DNA of 64,000 bases, taken from NCBI RefSeq assembly GCF_900111805.1, contig NZ_FOJN01000010.1:62001-126000 (forward strand), read 5' to 3'. Under the pieces are notes generated by a model that was not told the origin of the DNA, made no database searches, and saw nothing but the letters and a program-made list of their open reading frames with translations. A program made the position numbers and the translations under genes. Shown in pieces: positions 8,914 through 18,059 of this stretch. How positions within the stretch are numbered: the stretch's first letter is position 1; the number at the start of each line of letters is the position of its first letter. The stretch comes from Rhodococcoides kroppenstedtii (lineage in GTDB: Bacteria > Actinomycetota > Actinomycetes > Mycobacteriales > Mycobacteriaceae).

Positions 8914-9399
8914 CTAACGCGGCAGTTGGGGAAGTAGCGATTTTGCGAGCTCCGTGGCGACCGAACAGGAGTTCTCGCCCGACGGTGCAATGACGTCGGG
9001 TCGGGCTTCTAGTTCGACCGACGAGCTACGGGCGTCGAAGCCGATAATGCACGACACCCACGTCGGCGTGATGGACCTGGTGAACCGGATCGCCCTGCGG
9101 TCACCGACGCCAATCTCGTCGCGTACTTCCGCGGGGGACGATCGCGATTCCAGCGGTGAACGAAAGCTATACACGGTCAATTCGAAGCTGTCAGTTGCGT
9201 AAGAGCAGAAGGACGCGTCGGCAACCCCATCAGCGGGGTTTGTTTCGGAACCAAGAGGCGCCGGATCGATACCGGCGTCGACCAACGCCTCGGTCGAGAT
9301 GCTGCACGGATCCCACAACTCAGCCACCGGCGTTCCCACGACACCCCCACCGCACCCCGCGACGAGCGCGCACGCCAACCCCACCCCGACGGTCCTCAC
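8914..9399 (-). CDS. DUF3558-type lipoprotein, copy A
   Basis: About 161 residues from GTG 9399; starts further upstream would add a polar stretch without homology. A short signal MRTVGVGLACALVAGC contains lipobox LVAGC. The mature domain starts GTPVAELWDPCSIS and keeps the DUF3558 Cys pattern (DASFCSY, VSCIIGFDA, ENSCSVA). First gene of the duplicated operon. It diverges from the acyl-CoA dehydrogenase gene, and the 115 bases between them must hold both promoters; I see no clear -10/-35 pair there. Confidence 0.72.
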   Translation of the reverse strand: MRTVGVGLACALVAGCGGGVVGTPVAELWDPCSISTEALVDAGIDPAPLGSETNPADGVADASFCSYATDSFELTVYSFRSPLESRSSPAEVRDEIGVGDRRAIRFTRSITPTWVSCIIGFDARSSSVELEARPDVIAPSGENSCSVATELAKSLLPQLPR

Positions 9400-9514
9400 G
9401 ACCCGTTGGACGCCCCCGACCCTCGGGCGGTTCCCCCACACCCCATGTGATGTGTGTAACAGACGGTCGCAGGGGGTACCACCCGAGCAAACCGACGTCT
9501 CATGGGGGGACACC

Positions 9515-10900
9515 ATGGCTTTCGATCTGACGCTCACGCAGGCCCAGCACGATCTGGTGGCGCGGACGCACGACTTCGCGGAGAACGTGGTCCGCCCGGT
9601 CGCGCAGCACTACGACCAGCAGCAGGAGTTTCCGTGGCCGGTCCTGCAAGAGGCGGCACGGGCCGGGTTTTATTCGCCGCTGTTCTACCGCGATCTGATC
9701 GGTGATCCGACGGGGCTGTCGCTGCCGGTGTTCATGGAGGAACTCTTCTGGGGTTGCGCCGGAATCGGCCTCGCGGTGGTCATGCCGGCCCTCGCTCTGT
9801 CGGCCATCGGCCAGGCGGCCACCCCGGAGCAGATGCTCGAGTGGGCGCCGCAGTGCTTCGGCACGCCCGACGACATCAAGCTCGCTGCCCTCGCCATCTC
9901 GGAGCCGGAGGGCGGCAGCGACGTGCGGAACCTGCGCACGACGGCCCGCCAGGACGGCGACGACTGGGTCATCGACGGCCACAAGATGTGGATCGGCAAC
10001 GGCGGCATCGCCGACGTGCACGTCGTCAACGCCAACGTCGACCCCGAGCTCGGCCACAAGGGTCAGGCGCTGTTCATCGTCCCCGGCGGCACCAAGGGCC
10101 TCGAACTGGTCCGGAAGCTGGACAAGCTCGGATGCCGGGCGTCGCACACCGCGGAACTGAAGTTCGACGGCGTCCGGGTTCCCAAGGCCAACCTGCTGGG
10201 CGGCTGGGACAAGCTCGAGCACAAGCTCGCCAAGGCACGGGAAGCGGAGAAGACGGGCATCCGCGGCCGGTCGGCCACGCTGGGCGCCCTGGAGCAGACC
10301 CGGCCGATGGTCGCGGCGCAGGCCCTGGGTATCGCGCGCGCATCGCTCGAATACGCCACGCAGTACGCCAACGAGCGTGAGGCGTTCGGCTCACCCATCA
10401 TCGACAACCAGGGCATCGCGTTCCCGCTCGCCGATCTGGCGATGCGTATCGACGCCGCCCGCCTCCTGACCTGGCGAGCAAGCTGGATGGCCGCCAACAA
10501 GATTCACTTCGAACGCGGCGAAGGCTCGATGTCCAAGTTGGCCGCGACGGAGGTCGCCGTGGCGGCCACCGAACGCGCGATCCAGACGATGGGCGGATGG
10601 GGCTACATCACCGACCATCCCGTGGAGAAGTGGTACCGAGACGCCAAGCTGTACACCATCTTCGAAGGCACCAGCGAGATCCAGCGCGTCGTCATCAGCA
10701 ACGCCATCGCGCAGAAGGACGGCGACGCCCCGCTGCACGCGGAGATGGATCCCGACGGCGGCCCGCTGAACAAAGCCTTCGGCCGGGGCACCGAGACGCG
10801 AACCAAGATGATGAACAAGGCGATGGAGGCGAAGGACAAGGTCCCCGAGCCCGTCCTGCGCGGCGCCATGAAGCTTCTGCAGCCGCCCAGCCGGAAGTAG
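9515..10900 (+). CDS. acyl-CoA dehydrogenase (FadE-type)
   Basis: 461 residues from ATG 9515, preceded by a good ribosome binding site (GGGGGA, about 6 bases upstream). Flavin-dependent dehydrogenase that introduces the alpha-beta double bond in acyl-CoA. Visible motifs are the FAD/substrate loop AISEPEGGSDV, WIGNGG in the beta domain, QTMGGWGYI, and the C-terminal FEGTSEIQR, whose first Glu matches the catalytic base of medium-chain enzymes. A tail of about 50 residues after this signature is longer than in minimal family members. It is transcribed away from the lipoprotein operon. Chain-length preference cannot be judged. Confidence 0.9.
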   Translation: MAFDLTLTQAQHDLVARTHDFAENVVRPVAQHYDQQQEFPWPVLQEAARAGFYSPLFYRDLIGDPTGLSLPVFMEELFWGCAGIGLAVVMPALALSAIGQAATPEQMLEWAPQCFGTPDDIKLAALAISEPEGGSDVRNLRTTARQDGDDWVIDGHKMWIGNGGIADVHVVNANVDPELGHKGQALFIVPGGTKGLELVRKLDKLGCRASHTAELKFDGVRVPKANLLGGWDKLEHKLAKAREAEKTGIRGRSATLGALEQTRPMVAAQALGIARASLEYATQYANEREAFGSPIIDNQGIAFPLADLAMRIDAARLLTWRASWMAANKIHFERGEGSMSKLAATEVAVAATERAIQTMGGWGYITDHPVEKWYRDAKLYTIFEGTSEIQRVVISNAIAQKDGDAPLHAEMDPDGGPLNKAFGRGTETRTKMMNKAMEAKDKVPEPVLRGAMKLLQPPSRK

Positions 10901-10902
10901 TT

Positions 10903-11901
10903 CTACCGCAGCCGATCCTGCACCGATCGGACGACGTCCGCCCACACCTCGGAGCCGGGGTCGACCACCGCGAAGTGCCCACCGGGCCCCTCCACGTGGT
11001 CGACCTCGTCCCCGGCGTCGCGGGCGGCGTCGACGTACTCCCGTCCGATGTCGTTCAGGTTCGGATCGTCCTCCGTCGCGCACGCAACGACGGTGGGTAC
11101 GCCGAGCGGCAGACGCGCGCGTGGCGACGCCGCACTGTCGGCTTCGTCGATGACGTCGGCCGCGCTGTTCCCGAGCAGCCGAGTGCGGGCGACGGCGAGA
11201 TCGAGGACGCCCGCCAGGCTCACCACCGCGGCGGGCCGGTGGTCGGCTGCCCACCGCAGGGCCAGCTGACCGCCGGCCGAATGACCCAGGGCCACCACCG
11301 TGTCGGCGTCGACCACGCCCATCGCCGCCTCGACGTCGGCGGTCGTCGTGGACCACCCGTGCGCGGCGGGGCGGCGGTACTCGATGTTCCAGGTGTCGAA
11401 GCCGTGCGCCAGCAGGTCGATCGCGATCGCGTCGAGCGAGTCCAGTTCGAACGCTTCTCGCCAGTACCCGCCGTGCACCAGCGCCGCGGCGGGGGCTCCT
11501 GCGCGGCCGCACCGGCGCACCTCCACCCGCTGCTCCCAGTGCTCGCCGTAGCGCACCACCTCGGCCGGGTGGAGTCGGTGATGGAACACCCGGTCGACGG
11601 CGTAACGCAGCCCGTCGAGTCCGCGACCGCGGATGTGGGCGAACAGGTTCGGTGCTCGGTCGGGTTCGGCGAGTCCGAAGTCGACCCGCACGACGCACCG
11701 ACCGTCGCCTCCGAGGTCGACCGCACCGCCCGGTGCCGGGACCACCACCGCGTCACCGGTCGCCGTCGAGACGTCGTCGGTCACCAGGACGTCCCCGGCC
11801 ACCTCGCGTGCGTCGAGAGCGCGCCGCGCCAGGTCCGTCGCCGTGCGCACGTCGAGAACGGAGTCGGGATGCAGGAGGACGTCGATCCGGGTCACGGTCA
11901 T
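10903..11901 (-). CDS. alpha/beta hydrolase, probable kynurenine formamidase-type
   Basis: About 332 residues from ATG 11901. The C-terminal two thirds is an alpha/beta hydrolase: oxyanion motif HGGYW, nucleophile elbow GHSAGG, a late Asp in ATEDDPNLND and catalytic His in GGHFAVVDP. HGGxW is the hallmark of arylformamidase/kynurenine formamidase relatives, and kynureninase lies divergently 80 bases away, so I infer hydrolysis of N-formylkynurenine. An extra N-terminal region of about 120 residues precedes the hydrolase domain, including RVDFGLAEPDRAPNLFAH; I do not recognise it. Its stop is two bases from the convergent acyl-CoA dehydrogenase stop. Confidence 0.75.
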   Translation of the reverse strand: MTVTRIDVLLHPDSVLDVRTATDLARRALDAREVAGDVLVTDDVSTATGDAVVVPAPGGAVDLGGDGRCVVRVDFGLAEPDRAPNLFAHIRGRGLDGLRYAVDRVFHHRLHPAEVVRYGEHWEQRVEVRRCGRAGAPAAALVHGGYWREAFELDSLDAIAIDLLAHGFDTWNIEYRRPAAHGWSTTTADVEAAMGVVDADTVVALGHSAGGQLALRWAADHRPAAVVSLAGVLDLAVARTRLLGNSAADVIDEADSAASPRARLPLGVPTVVACATEDDPNLNDIGREYVDAARDAGDEVDHVEGPGGHFAVVDPGSEVWADVVRSVQDRLR

Positions 11902-11981
11902 GGACCTCACGCTACGTCCTACGCTCGCATCGACCCGGCGACATCACCGGAACCCACAACCACAGCATCGAGGGAGCCCGC

Positions 11982-13220
11982 GTGGACCACCTGACCCGAG
12001 CGGCCGAGCTCGACGCGACCGACCCGCTGCGGCACTACCGCGACCGCTTTTACACCGACTCGCCGGACGCCGTCGTCTCCTATCTCGACGGGAACTCGCT
12101 GGGCCGGCCCACCACCGCGAGCATCGCGAACGTCACCCGCTTCCTGACCGACGCATGGGGTGGGCGGCTGATCCGCGGGTGGGACGAGCAGTGGTGGGAC
12201 CTGCCGATCACGCAGGGCGACACCATCGGTCGGGTCGTGCTCGGCGCGGCCGCGGGGCAGACCGTGGTCGCGGATTCCACCACGGTCCTGCTGTACAAGC
12301 TGATCCGAGGCGCCCTGTCCCTCCGCCCGGGGCGCACCGAGATCGTCGTCGACCGCGACAACTTCCCGACGGACCGGTACGTCGTCGAGTCCATCGCGCA
12401 GGATCGCGGTCTCGCCGTGCGGTGGATCGACTCCGACCCCCGCGGGGGCGTCGACACCGACCAGCTCGCCGCCGTCGTGACCGACCGGACGGCCGTGGTG
12501 GTCCTCAGCCATGTCGCCTACCGCTCGGGCTTCCTGCTCGACGCCGCCGCAGCGGCCCGGACGGCCCACGAGAAGGGTGCGCTCCTGTTGCTCGACCTCT
12601 CGCATTCGGTGGGATCGGTGCCGCTCCACCTCGACGACTGGGCCGTCGACCTCGCCACCGGCTGCACCTACAAGTACCTGAACGGCGGGCCCGGCTCCCC
12701 GGCCTTCGCCTACGTGCGCCGTGAGCACCTCGACGGGCTCGACCACCCGATCCACGGGTGGGCCGGCCGCGCGGATTCGTTCGCCATGGAGCAGGGCTGG
12801 GTCCCCGCGGACGGGATTCGCCGGCTGCTCAGCGGTACGCCGCCGATCACGGCCATGATCGCGATGCAGGACACGCTGCAGATGATCGACGAGGTGGGCA
12901 TGGACGCAGTCCGCGACAAGTCCGTGGCCCTCACGACCCTGGCGCTCGATCACGCCCACACCGAGTTGACACCGCTCGGCGTCGAGATCGCCTCACCGGA
13001 GGACCCGGCTCGACGCGGAGGCCACGTCACCCTCGATCACCCCGGCTTCCGCGACCTCACGCCGCGACTGTGGTCCCGCGGTGTGGTGCCCGACTTCCGG
13101 GCACCGCACGGCCTCCGACTCGGACCGAGCCCGCTCAGTACGTCGTTTCGCGAATTGGTGACGGGAATGGATGCGATACGGGACGAGGTGCGCCGTCCTC
13201 GGTGCGCGGAAGAAAACTGA
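11982..13220 (+). CDS. kynU: kynureninase
   Basis: 412 residues from GTG 11982 with AGGGAG upstream. PLP enzyme of fold type I that cleaves kynurenine to anthranilate and alanine (or 3-hydroxykynurenine to 3-hydroxyanthranilate). Visible features: YLDGNSLGRPT at the N-terminus, the RGWDEQWWDLP segment, LLLDLSHSVGS with PLP-binding Asp205, and CTYKYLNGGPG with Schiff-base Lys231. Length matches bacterial kynureninases. No tryptophan dioxygenase or kynurenine hydroxylase lies in the window, so the substrate may come from elsewhere on the chromosome or from outside the cell. Confidence 0.88.
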   Translation: MDHLTRAAELDATDPLRHYRDRFYTDSPDAVVSYLDGNSLGRPTTASIANVTRFLTDAWGGRLIRGWDEQWWDLPITQGDTIGRVVLGAAAGQTVVADSTTVLLYKLIRGALSLRPGRTEIVVDRDNFPTDRYVVESIAQDRGLAVRWIDSDPRGGVDTDQLAAVVTDRTAVVVLSHVAYRSGFLLDAAAAARTAHEKGALLLLDLSHSVGSVPLHLDDWAVDLATGCTYKYLNGGPGSPAFAYVRREHLDGLDHPIHGWAGRADSFAMEQGWVPADGIRRLLSGTPPITAMIAMQDTLQMIDEVGMDAVRDKSVALTTLALDHAHTELTPLGVEIASPEDPARRGGHVTLDHPGFRDLTPRLWSRGVVPDFRAPHGLRLGPSPLSTSFRELVTGMDAIRDEVRRPRCAEEN

Positions 13221-13251
13221 ACCGACCACTCCGAAATGGACGCTGTCGGGT

Positions 13252-13257
13252 TAGTCT
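13252..13257 (+). promoter_or_regulatory. putative -10 element of the response-regulator operon
   Basis: TAGTCT within TTAGTCTGACG, about 27 bases before the GTG start at 13284. The same TAGYCTGACG context recurs at 22427 and 39154 ahead of other operons. No convincing -35 is seen. Confidence 0.4.
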
Positions 13258-13283
13258 GACGCTCCGAGTGACCGGGGGGTGGG

Positions 13284-13931
13284 GTGGCAGCACGTATCGG
13301 CATGGTGGACGACCATCAGTTCACCATCGACGGCCTGCAGGTTCGTCTGGCGGACTGCACCGACATCGACCTGGTGGCGCACGCGTCCACGGTCGCGGAC
13401 CTGTTCGCCGACCCCGCGGCACTGGACCTGGTGGTCCTCGACCTGCGGCTGCGCGACGGCTCCTCGCCCACGGGAAACGTCGAGGCCATCCGCGAGCGTG
13501 GTGTGCCGGTCCTCGTGCTCACTTCCGGCGAGGATCCGTATCTCGTTCGGGAGGCCGCGCGGGCGGGCGTGCTCGGCGTAGTCCGCAAGTCGCGTAGTCC
13601 GGAAGAGATCGTCGACGCGATCCGGGTGGCGGTGCGCGGTGAGGTCGTGCCGACGACGGACTGGGCGGCGGCCATCGACGGCGATCCCGAGATCGATCTG
13701 GTCGATCTGAGCCCGCAACACCGCAAGGTGCTCGAGCTGTACGCCGCGGGCGAGACCGCCACGCGCGTCGCGTCGGACCTGAAGATCTCGCGCGAGACCG
13801 TCAACGACTACCTCCGCCGCATCCGCACCAAGTACGCCGACGCCGGCCGTCCGGCCCCCACCAAGTCCGAGCTGTACAAGCGCGCGCTGGAGGACGGGTG
13901 GCTGCCCTTCCCACGTCGACGCAAGAAGTGA
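13284..13931 (+). CDS. NarL/LuxR-type response regulator
   Basis: 215 residues from GTG 13284. The receiver domain has the acidic pair in GMVDDHQF, the phosphoacceptor Asp in VVLDLRL and the Lys in VVRKSRSPEE. The C-terminal helix-turn-helix reads LSPQHRKVLELYAAGETATRVASDL followed by ISRETVNDYL, a less common LuxR variant with a long basic tail (PRRRKK). It overlaps the kinase gene by four bases (GTGA), so the two are coupled. Target genes unknown; self-regulation is likely from its position. Confidence 0.85.
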   Translation: MAARIGMVDDHQFTIDGLQVRLADCTDIDLVAHASTVADLFADPAALDLVVLDLRLRDGSSPTGNVEAIRERGVPVLVLTSGEDPYLVREAARAGVLGVVRKSRSPEEIVDAIRVAVRGEVVPTTDWAAAIDGDPEIDLVDLSPQHRKVLELYAAGETATRVASDLKISRETVNDYLRRIRTKYADAGRPAPTKSELYKRALEDGWLPFPRRRKK

Positions 13932-15097
13932 CCGCGGGCGCGGATTCTCGTGCGGCCGATCGCATCCTGCGCATGTTCGGTCGCTTCATCGGCGCGGGCT
14001 ACGTCTTCTACCTCCTGGTGTCGATGCCGCTGATCGTGCAGACGACGTCCATCACCCGGCCCTGGTGGACGCCCGTCGCGGTGGCGGTGTTCTTCGGGCC
14101 GGGTCTCGTCTTGCTCGGCGCCGCATTGGTCGGCTCGCCGCGGTCGATCACCGCGCTGGCCCGCGCGTCCGTGGTGGGGTACCTCGTCGGGTTGGCGACG
14201 TGGCCGCTCGGCTGGACGGGTGAGTCGTTCCTGAATGCGGAGCCGGTGTGGTTTTCGTTCTTTCCCGCCCTCGCGGCGCTCGGTGCGGCGATGACGACGA
14301 CGCCGGTGCGGGTCTTCCTCTACCTCGCGGTGGTGATCGTGGGTGCGCAGTCGATCAACTATCTCGTCCGAGAACCCGCGGACCGGAGTCCACTGCTACC
14401 GGATCTGGTGTACGGCTACGGTTTCGGCATCATCTTCGTCGGCGCCGCCGTCATGGCGGCGCGGACGGGCCGACTACTGGATCGCACCCGAGCGTCGTCG
14501 TACGCCCAGGCGGCGCGGTCGGCGGCCCTCGACGCCCGCACCGTCGAGCGGCGTCGATTCGACGGACTGATTCACGACGGCGTGATGTCGACCCTCCTCG
14601 CCGCGTCCCGGCCCGGCGCCGGAGACGCCGTCGTCCGCCAGGCGAGATCGACACTCGCCGAACTGGACACGTTGCGTGACGACGAGAGGTCGGGGGAGGA
14701 CTTCACGCCCGACGACGTCCTGGCTCATCTGCGCCTCGCGGCCGGTGGGGTGGACGGTTCCACTCCCGTGATCGTGCGCGGCGACGGGACCACGACGGGT
14801 TCGTTCCCCGCCGAGACGGTCCGCACGGTCGGCGCGGCGCTCGCCGAAGCGCTGCGCAACAGCGTCCGCCACGCCGGATCCGCCGACAGATCGGTGGAGG
14901 TCGCTCTGGCGGACGACGGTCTGACCGTCGTCGTGCGGGACGACGGCCCGGGATTCGACCCCGAGGGGGTCCCGGCTCATCGACTCGGAGTACGGGTGAG
15001 CATCGTCGACCGCATGTCCCGACTGCCCGGCGGGTCGGTCGAGGTGCGGTCGGCGCAGGGTCGCGGCACGCAGGTGACGCTCGGGTGGCGGCGGTGA
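13928..15097 (+). CDS. sensor histidine kinase, membrane-bound
   Basis: 389 residues taken from the GTG at 13928, which overlaps the upstream stop; another GTG at 13898 would extend it. Five to six membrane segments occupy about residues 15-180, with no sizeable extracellular loop, so the signal is probably sensed in the membrane. The dimerisation/phosphoacceptor motif is RRRFDGLIHDGVMS, a variant of the HisKA_3 box, with the expected His followed by Asp. The ATPase domain keeps the N box (ALRNSVRHAG) and G1 box (RDDGPGFD). Partner of the response regulator at 13284. Confidence 0.82.
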   Translation: MTAGADSRAADRILRMFGRFIGAGYVFYLLVSMPLIVQTTSITRPWWTPVAVAVFFGPGLVLLGAALVGSPRSITALARASVVGYLVGLATWPLGWTGESFLNAEPVWFSFFPALAALGAAMTTTPVRVFLYLAVVIVGAQSINYLVREPADRSPLLPDLVYGYGFGIIFVGAAVMAARTGRLLDRTRASSYAQAARSAALDARTVERRRFDGLIHDGVMSTLLAASRPGAGDAVVRQARSTLAELDTLRDDERSGEDFTPDDVLAHLRLAAGGVDGSTPVIVRGDGTTTGSFPAETVRTVGAALAEALRNSVRHAGSADRSVEVALADDGLTVVVRDDGPGFDPEGVPAHRLGVRVSIVDRMSRLPGGSVEVRSAQGRGTQVTLGWRR

Positions 15098-16149
15098 CGT
15101 CCGTGCTGGGACCGGGGGAGGTCGACGGCCGGGACGCCGACGTGACCACGCTGCTCGGGATGCGTACGCGAGCCGCGGCGGTCGTGGTGGCGGTCCACCT
15201 GATCGGCGTCGCGGCGGCCGCACTGGGCGCGCTACCCGGTATCGATCCGCCGATCGCACCCGTCCTTGCCCTGATCGCGCACTCCGCGTGTGTCGTGGCG
15301 CTCGTGCGCGTGCACGGCGACCCGATGCCGTTGCGCTGGACCGTGGCGATCGTGCTGACGGGACCGCTGCTGTGTGCTCTGGTGCTGTGGTCCCTCCCGG
15401 TGCCGAGAGACAATCCGCTGCAGACCTGGCCCATCGGAGTCTGTGCCGGCGTGGTCACGTTCCTGTGTGTGCGGGGTCGCGCGTGGTGGGGATGGGCGGA
15501 GTACGCCGCAGTCGTCGGCGTCACGGTGGTGTGGGTGTGGCAGACCGGCCAGGGGTTGGCCACCGCCGTTCCGCTCGTCACGCCCGCCGTCGCCTTGATT
15601 CTCATGGGCTCGTTCTTCGCGCTGGCCATCCGGAAACCGGTCGCCGACATCTTCCGGCTCCGGGCCGAGACCACCCTGCGTGCCGCCGAGGAAGCGGCCG
15701 CGGCGGCGTCGCTGCACGAGCGGGACGTCCAGCTCACCCGTCTCGACGAGCTCGCGCGTCCGCTGCTCACCCGTATCGCCTCGGGGGAGCCGCTGGCCGA
15801 CGACGAGCGACTCGCCTGCCGACTGCTGGAAAGTCAACTGCGCGACTCGTTCCGAGCACGGGGACTGTCCGACGTCAGCAGCGCCGTGCGCGCCGCACGC
15901 AGCCGCGGAGTGGACGTCCTGCTGCTCGACGATCGTGGTCAGCAGGACACCGAGACGGTCGACGACGCGATCGTCGACGCGGTGGTGGCCGCCCTCGAGA
16001 ACCCGGCGGTGGAGGCCGTGACCGTCCGGCTCCTGCCGCCCGACCGCGATTCCGCGGCGTCGATCCTGGTCGACGGGGTCGACGGTCCGCGACGGGTGGA
16101 CCTGCCCCATGCGGTCCGCGGTGACGAGACGCCGCGGCCCTCGACCTGA
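15094..16149 (+). CDS. kinase-like membrane protein without catalytic motifs
   Basis: About 351 residues from GTG 15094, which overlaps the kinase stop (GTGA). Residues up to about 190 form five or six membrane helices; a coiled stretch (RLRAETTLRAAEEAAAAASLHE) then leads into a cytoplasmic domain. That domain resembles the layout of the adjacent kinase but has no HD phosphoacceptor, no N box and no DxGxG. I read it as a degenerate sensor that might dimerise with or modulate the true kinase. It could instead be a separate signalling adaptor; no family name comes to mind. Confidence 0.65.
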   Translation: MTSVLGPGEVDGRDADVTTLLGMRTRAAAVVVAVHLIGVAAAALGALPGIDPPIAPVLALIAHSACVVALVRVHGDPMPLRWTVAIVLTGPLLCALVLWSLPVPRDNPLQTWPIGVCAGVVTFLCVRGRAWWGWAEYAAVVGVTVVWVWQTGQGLATAVPLVTPAVALILMGSFFALAIRKPVADIFRLRAETTLRAAEEAAAAASLHERDVQLTRLDELARPLLTRIASGEPLADDERLACRLLESQLRDSFRARGLSDVSSAVRAARSRGVDVLLLDDRGQQDTETVDDAIVDAVVAALENPAVEAVTVRLLPPDRDSAASILVDGVDGPRRVDLPHAVRGDETPRPST

Positions 16150-16164
16150 GCTACGGTGACCGCG

Positions 16165-17328
16165 ATGGCCTCCCCGACCTCCTCCCGGATGTCCCCGGTA
16201 GTGCATCCTGTCGCTCGCTCCGCAGGCTCCGCTCGAGCGCGCGCACTCGACGTCGCCGTCTCGCTGATCGTTTTCGCCTACAACCTGCCGATCCAGGGCA
16301 CGGCTTCCCCTGCGGCCCTGCTCGTTCCGGTCGGGTTGTGTCTGGCGTACCTGCTGAGTCGCCCCCGGCCGGTTCTCGCCTTCGTCCTCGTCATGGCGGT
16401 GGCGTTCGTGCAGCCGCTCGTCGGGCTCGGCCTGCTCGTGGCCGACGTGATGGTGGTTCTCACGCTCGTCCGGGTGGCGGCCACGCGTCCGTGGACTGTC
16501 TCGATCCCCGCGGCGACGGTGGCTGCAGCATGGACTCTGGCGATCACGGTCCCCACGCGTCACACGGATGGTCTGACTCCGGGGGACATCGGATTGTTCG
16601 TGGCCATCGTGCTGGTCGCGTGGCTGGTCGGCACCCTGACCCGGACCCGGCGGCTGTACGTCGAGAGCCTGGAGGAGCGCGCGCTGCAGGCCGAGCGTGA
16701 GCGCGACACGGGCACGCGCATCGCCGTTCTGGACGAGCGGGCGCGGATCGCCCGCGAGCTGCACGACGTCGTCTCCCACGGTCTGAGCGCCATCGTTCTG
16801 TTGTCCGAGGGGGCGGCGTCGATGGCCGAGACGGACCCGGACCGCGCTCGCAACGCGATGCTGTCGGTGCGCGACACCGGCCGCCACGCGATGACGGAGA
16901 TGCGGTCGATGCTGTCGGTTCTCCGGTCGGAGGACGACGCGACGGATCCGCAGCCGACCCTCGCCGGCCTCGAGAATCTGCTGGAACTGTCGCGAACGGT
17001 CGGGGTTCCCGTCACGCTGCGCGTCGAGGGGGCACCTCGCACCCTCACGGTCGGAACGGAACTCGTGATCTACCGTGTGGTCCAGGAAGCGCTGACCAAC
17101 GTCCGGAAGCACGCCGGGCCCGTCGAGACGGTCGAGGTGTGCATGCGGTGGACCGACGGCGGAGTCGCCGTGTCCGTGACCGACGACGGGTGGGGCGGTG
17201 ACAGCGCCACCGGCGGACTGGGGGTGATCGGAATGCGTGAGCGCGTCGAGGCGGTGGGCGGCAGTCTGACCGCCGAACCGGCCAACCACGGATTCGTCGT
17301 CCACGCGTGGATCCCGGCGCCCGCATGA
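16165..17328 (+). CDS. NarL-family sensor histidine kinase
   Basis: 387 residues from ATG 16165 (GGTGA upstream); GTG 16156 is an alternative. Membrane segments fill about residues 20-150, then a linker ESLEERALQAERERD and the canonical HisKA_3 box ERARIARELHDVVSHGLS with the phosphoacceptor His. The ATPase domain has VVQEALTNVRKHAG (N box) and TDDGWGGD, with GLGVIGMRERVEAVGG near the end. The stop overlaps the response-regulator start (ATGA). The following ABC exporter genes suggest this pair senses an antimicrobial or envelope-active compound. Confidence 0.88.
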   Translation: MASPTSSRMSPVVHPVARSAGSARARALDVAVSLIVFAYNLPIQGTASPAALLVPVGLCLAYLLSRPRPVLAFVLVMAVAFVQPLVGLGLLVADVMVVLTLVRVAATRPWTVSIPAATVAAAWTLAITVPTRHTDGLTPGDIGLFVAIVLVAWLVGTLTRTRRLYVESLEERALQAERERDTGTRIAVLDERARIARELHDVVSHGLSAIVLLSEGAASMAETDPDRARNAMLSVRDTGRHAMTEMRSMLSVLRSEDDATDPQPTLAGLENLLELSRTVGVPVTLRVEGAPRTLTVGTELVIYRVVQEALTNVRKHAGPVETVEVCMRWTDGGVAVSVTDDGWGGDSATGGLGVIGMRERVEAVGGSLTAEPANHGFVVHAWIPAPA

Positions 17329-17975
17329 GCATTCGGGTGGTGCTGGTCGACGATCAGGACCTGGTGCGCACGGGCCTGCGCATGGTGCTCGAGGCCCGCG
17401 GCGTCGAGGTGGTCGGCGAGGCCGCGGACGGGCGCGCGGCCCTCGACGTGGTGCGGGAGACGAGTCCCGACGTCGTCGTGATGGACGTGCGGATGCCGGT
17501 GATGGACGGGGTGGCGGCCACCCGTGAACTGTGTCGGCAACCGGGCGCACCGAAGGTGTTGATCCTGACCACTTTCGACCTCGACGAGTACGCGTTCGAC
17601 GCCTTGCGGAGCGGAGCCAGCGGCTTTCTCCTCAAGGACGGCCCGGTCGACGAGTTGGTGGCCGCCCTGGCACACGTGCGAGACGGTGACGCGGTGGTTG
17701 CTCCGTCGACGACTCGGCGGTTGGTGGACCACTTCACCCGGGGCGTCCCCTCGCTCGTGACCACCGGGAGTCCGGCCGACCTGACGCCCCGCGAACTCGA
17801 GGTGTTGCGGGCGATCGCGTCGGGCTTGTCCAACGCGGAGATCGCCACGGCCCTGGGTGTTTCGGAGGTGACGGTCAAGGCGCACGTCGGCCGCATTCTG
17901 GCGAAACTCGGCCTCCGGGACCGCACGCAGGCGGTCATCGTGGCGTACGAGAACGGTCTGATGGACCGGTCCTGA
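17325..17975 (+). CDS. NarL/LuxR-type response regulator
   Basis: 216 residues from ATG 17325. Receiver: VVLVDDQDLVR with the acidic pair, phosphoacceptor Asp in VVMDVRMPVMDG, Thr in LILTTFDLDEY and Lys in GFLLKDGP. The LuxR output domain is canonical: LTPRELEVLRAIASGLSN and VSEVTVKAHVGRILAKLGLRD. Coupled by ATGA to the kinase and followed 84 bases later by the ABC transporter operon, its likely target. Confidence 0.9.
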   Translation: MSIRVVLVDDQDLVRTGLRMVLEARGVEVVGEAADGRAALDVVRETSPDVVVMDVRMPVMDGVAATRELCRQPGAPKVLILTTFDLDEYAFDALRSGASGFLLKDGPVDELVAALAHVRDGDAVVAPSTTRRLVDHFTRGVPSLVTTGSPADLTPRELEVLRAIASGLSNAEIATALGVSEVTVKAHVGRILAKLGLRDRTQAVIVAYENGLMDRS

Positions 17976-18059
17976 CGCCCTGCCTCCTCCTCAGGTATAC
18001 CCCCGAAGTTCCGTCCTCGGGCCGACGATCTCGGCGCCGCTTCCGAGCAGAGTGGCGGC

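Noticed and set aside
12710-13597. Alternative plus-strand frames across the kynureninase end and the response-regulator start
   Set aside because: They lack family motifs and cross two genes with clear domains and starts.
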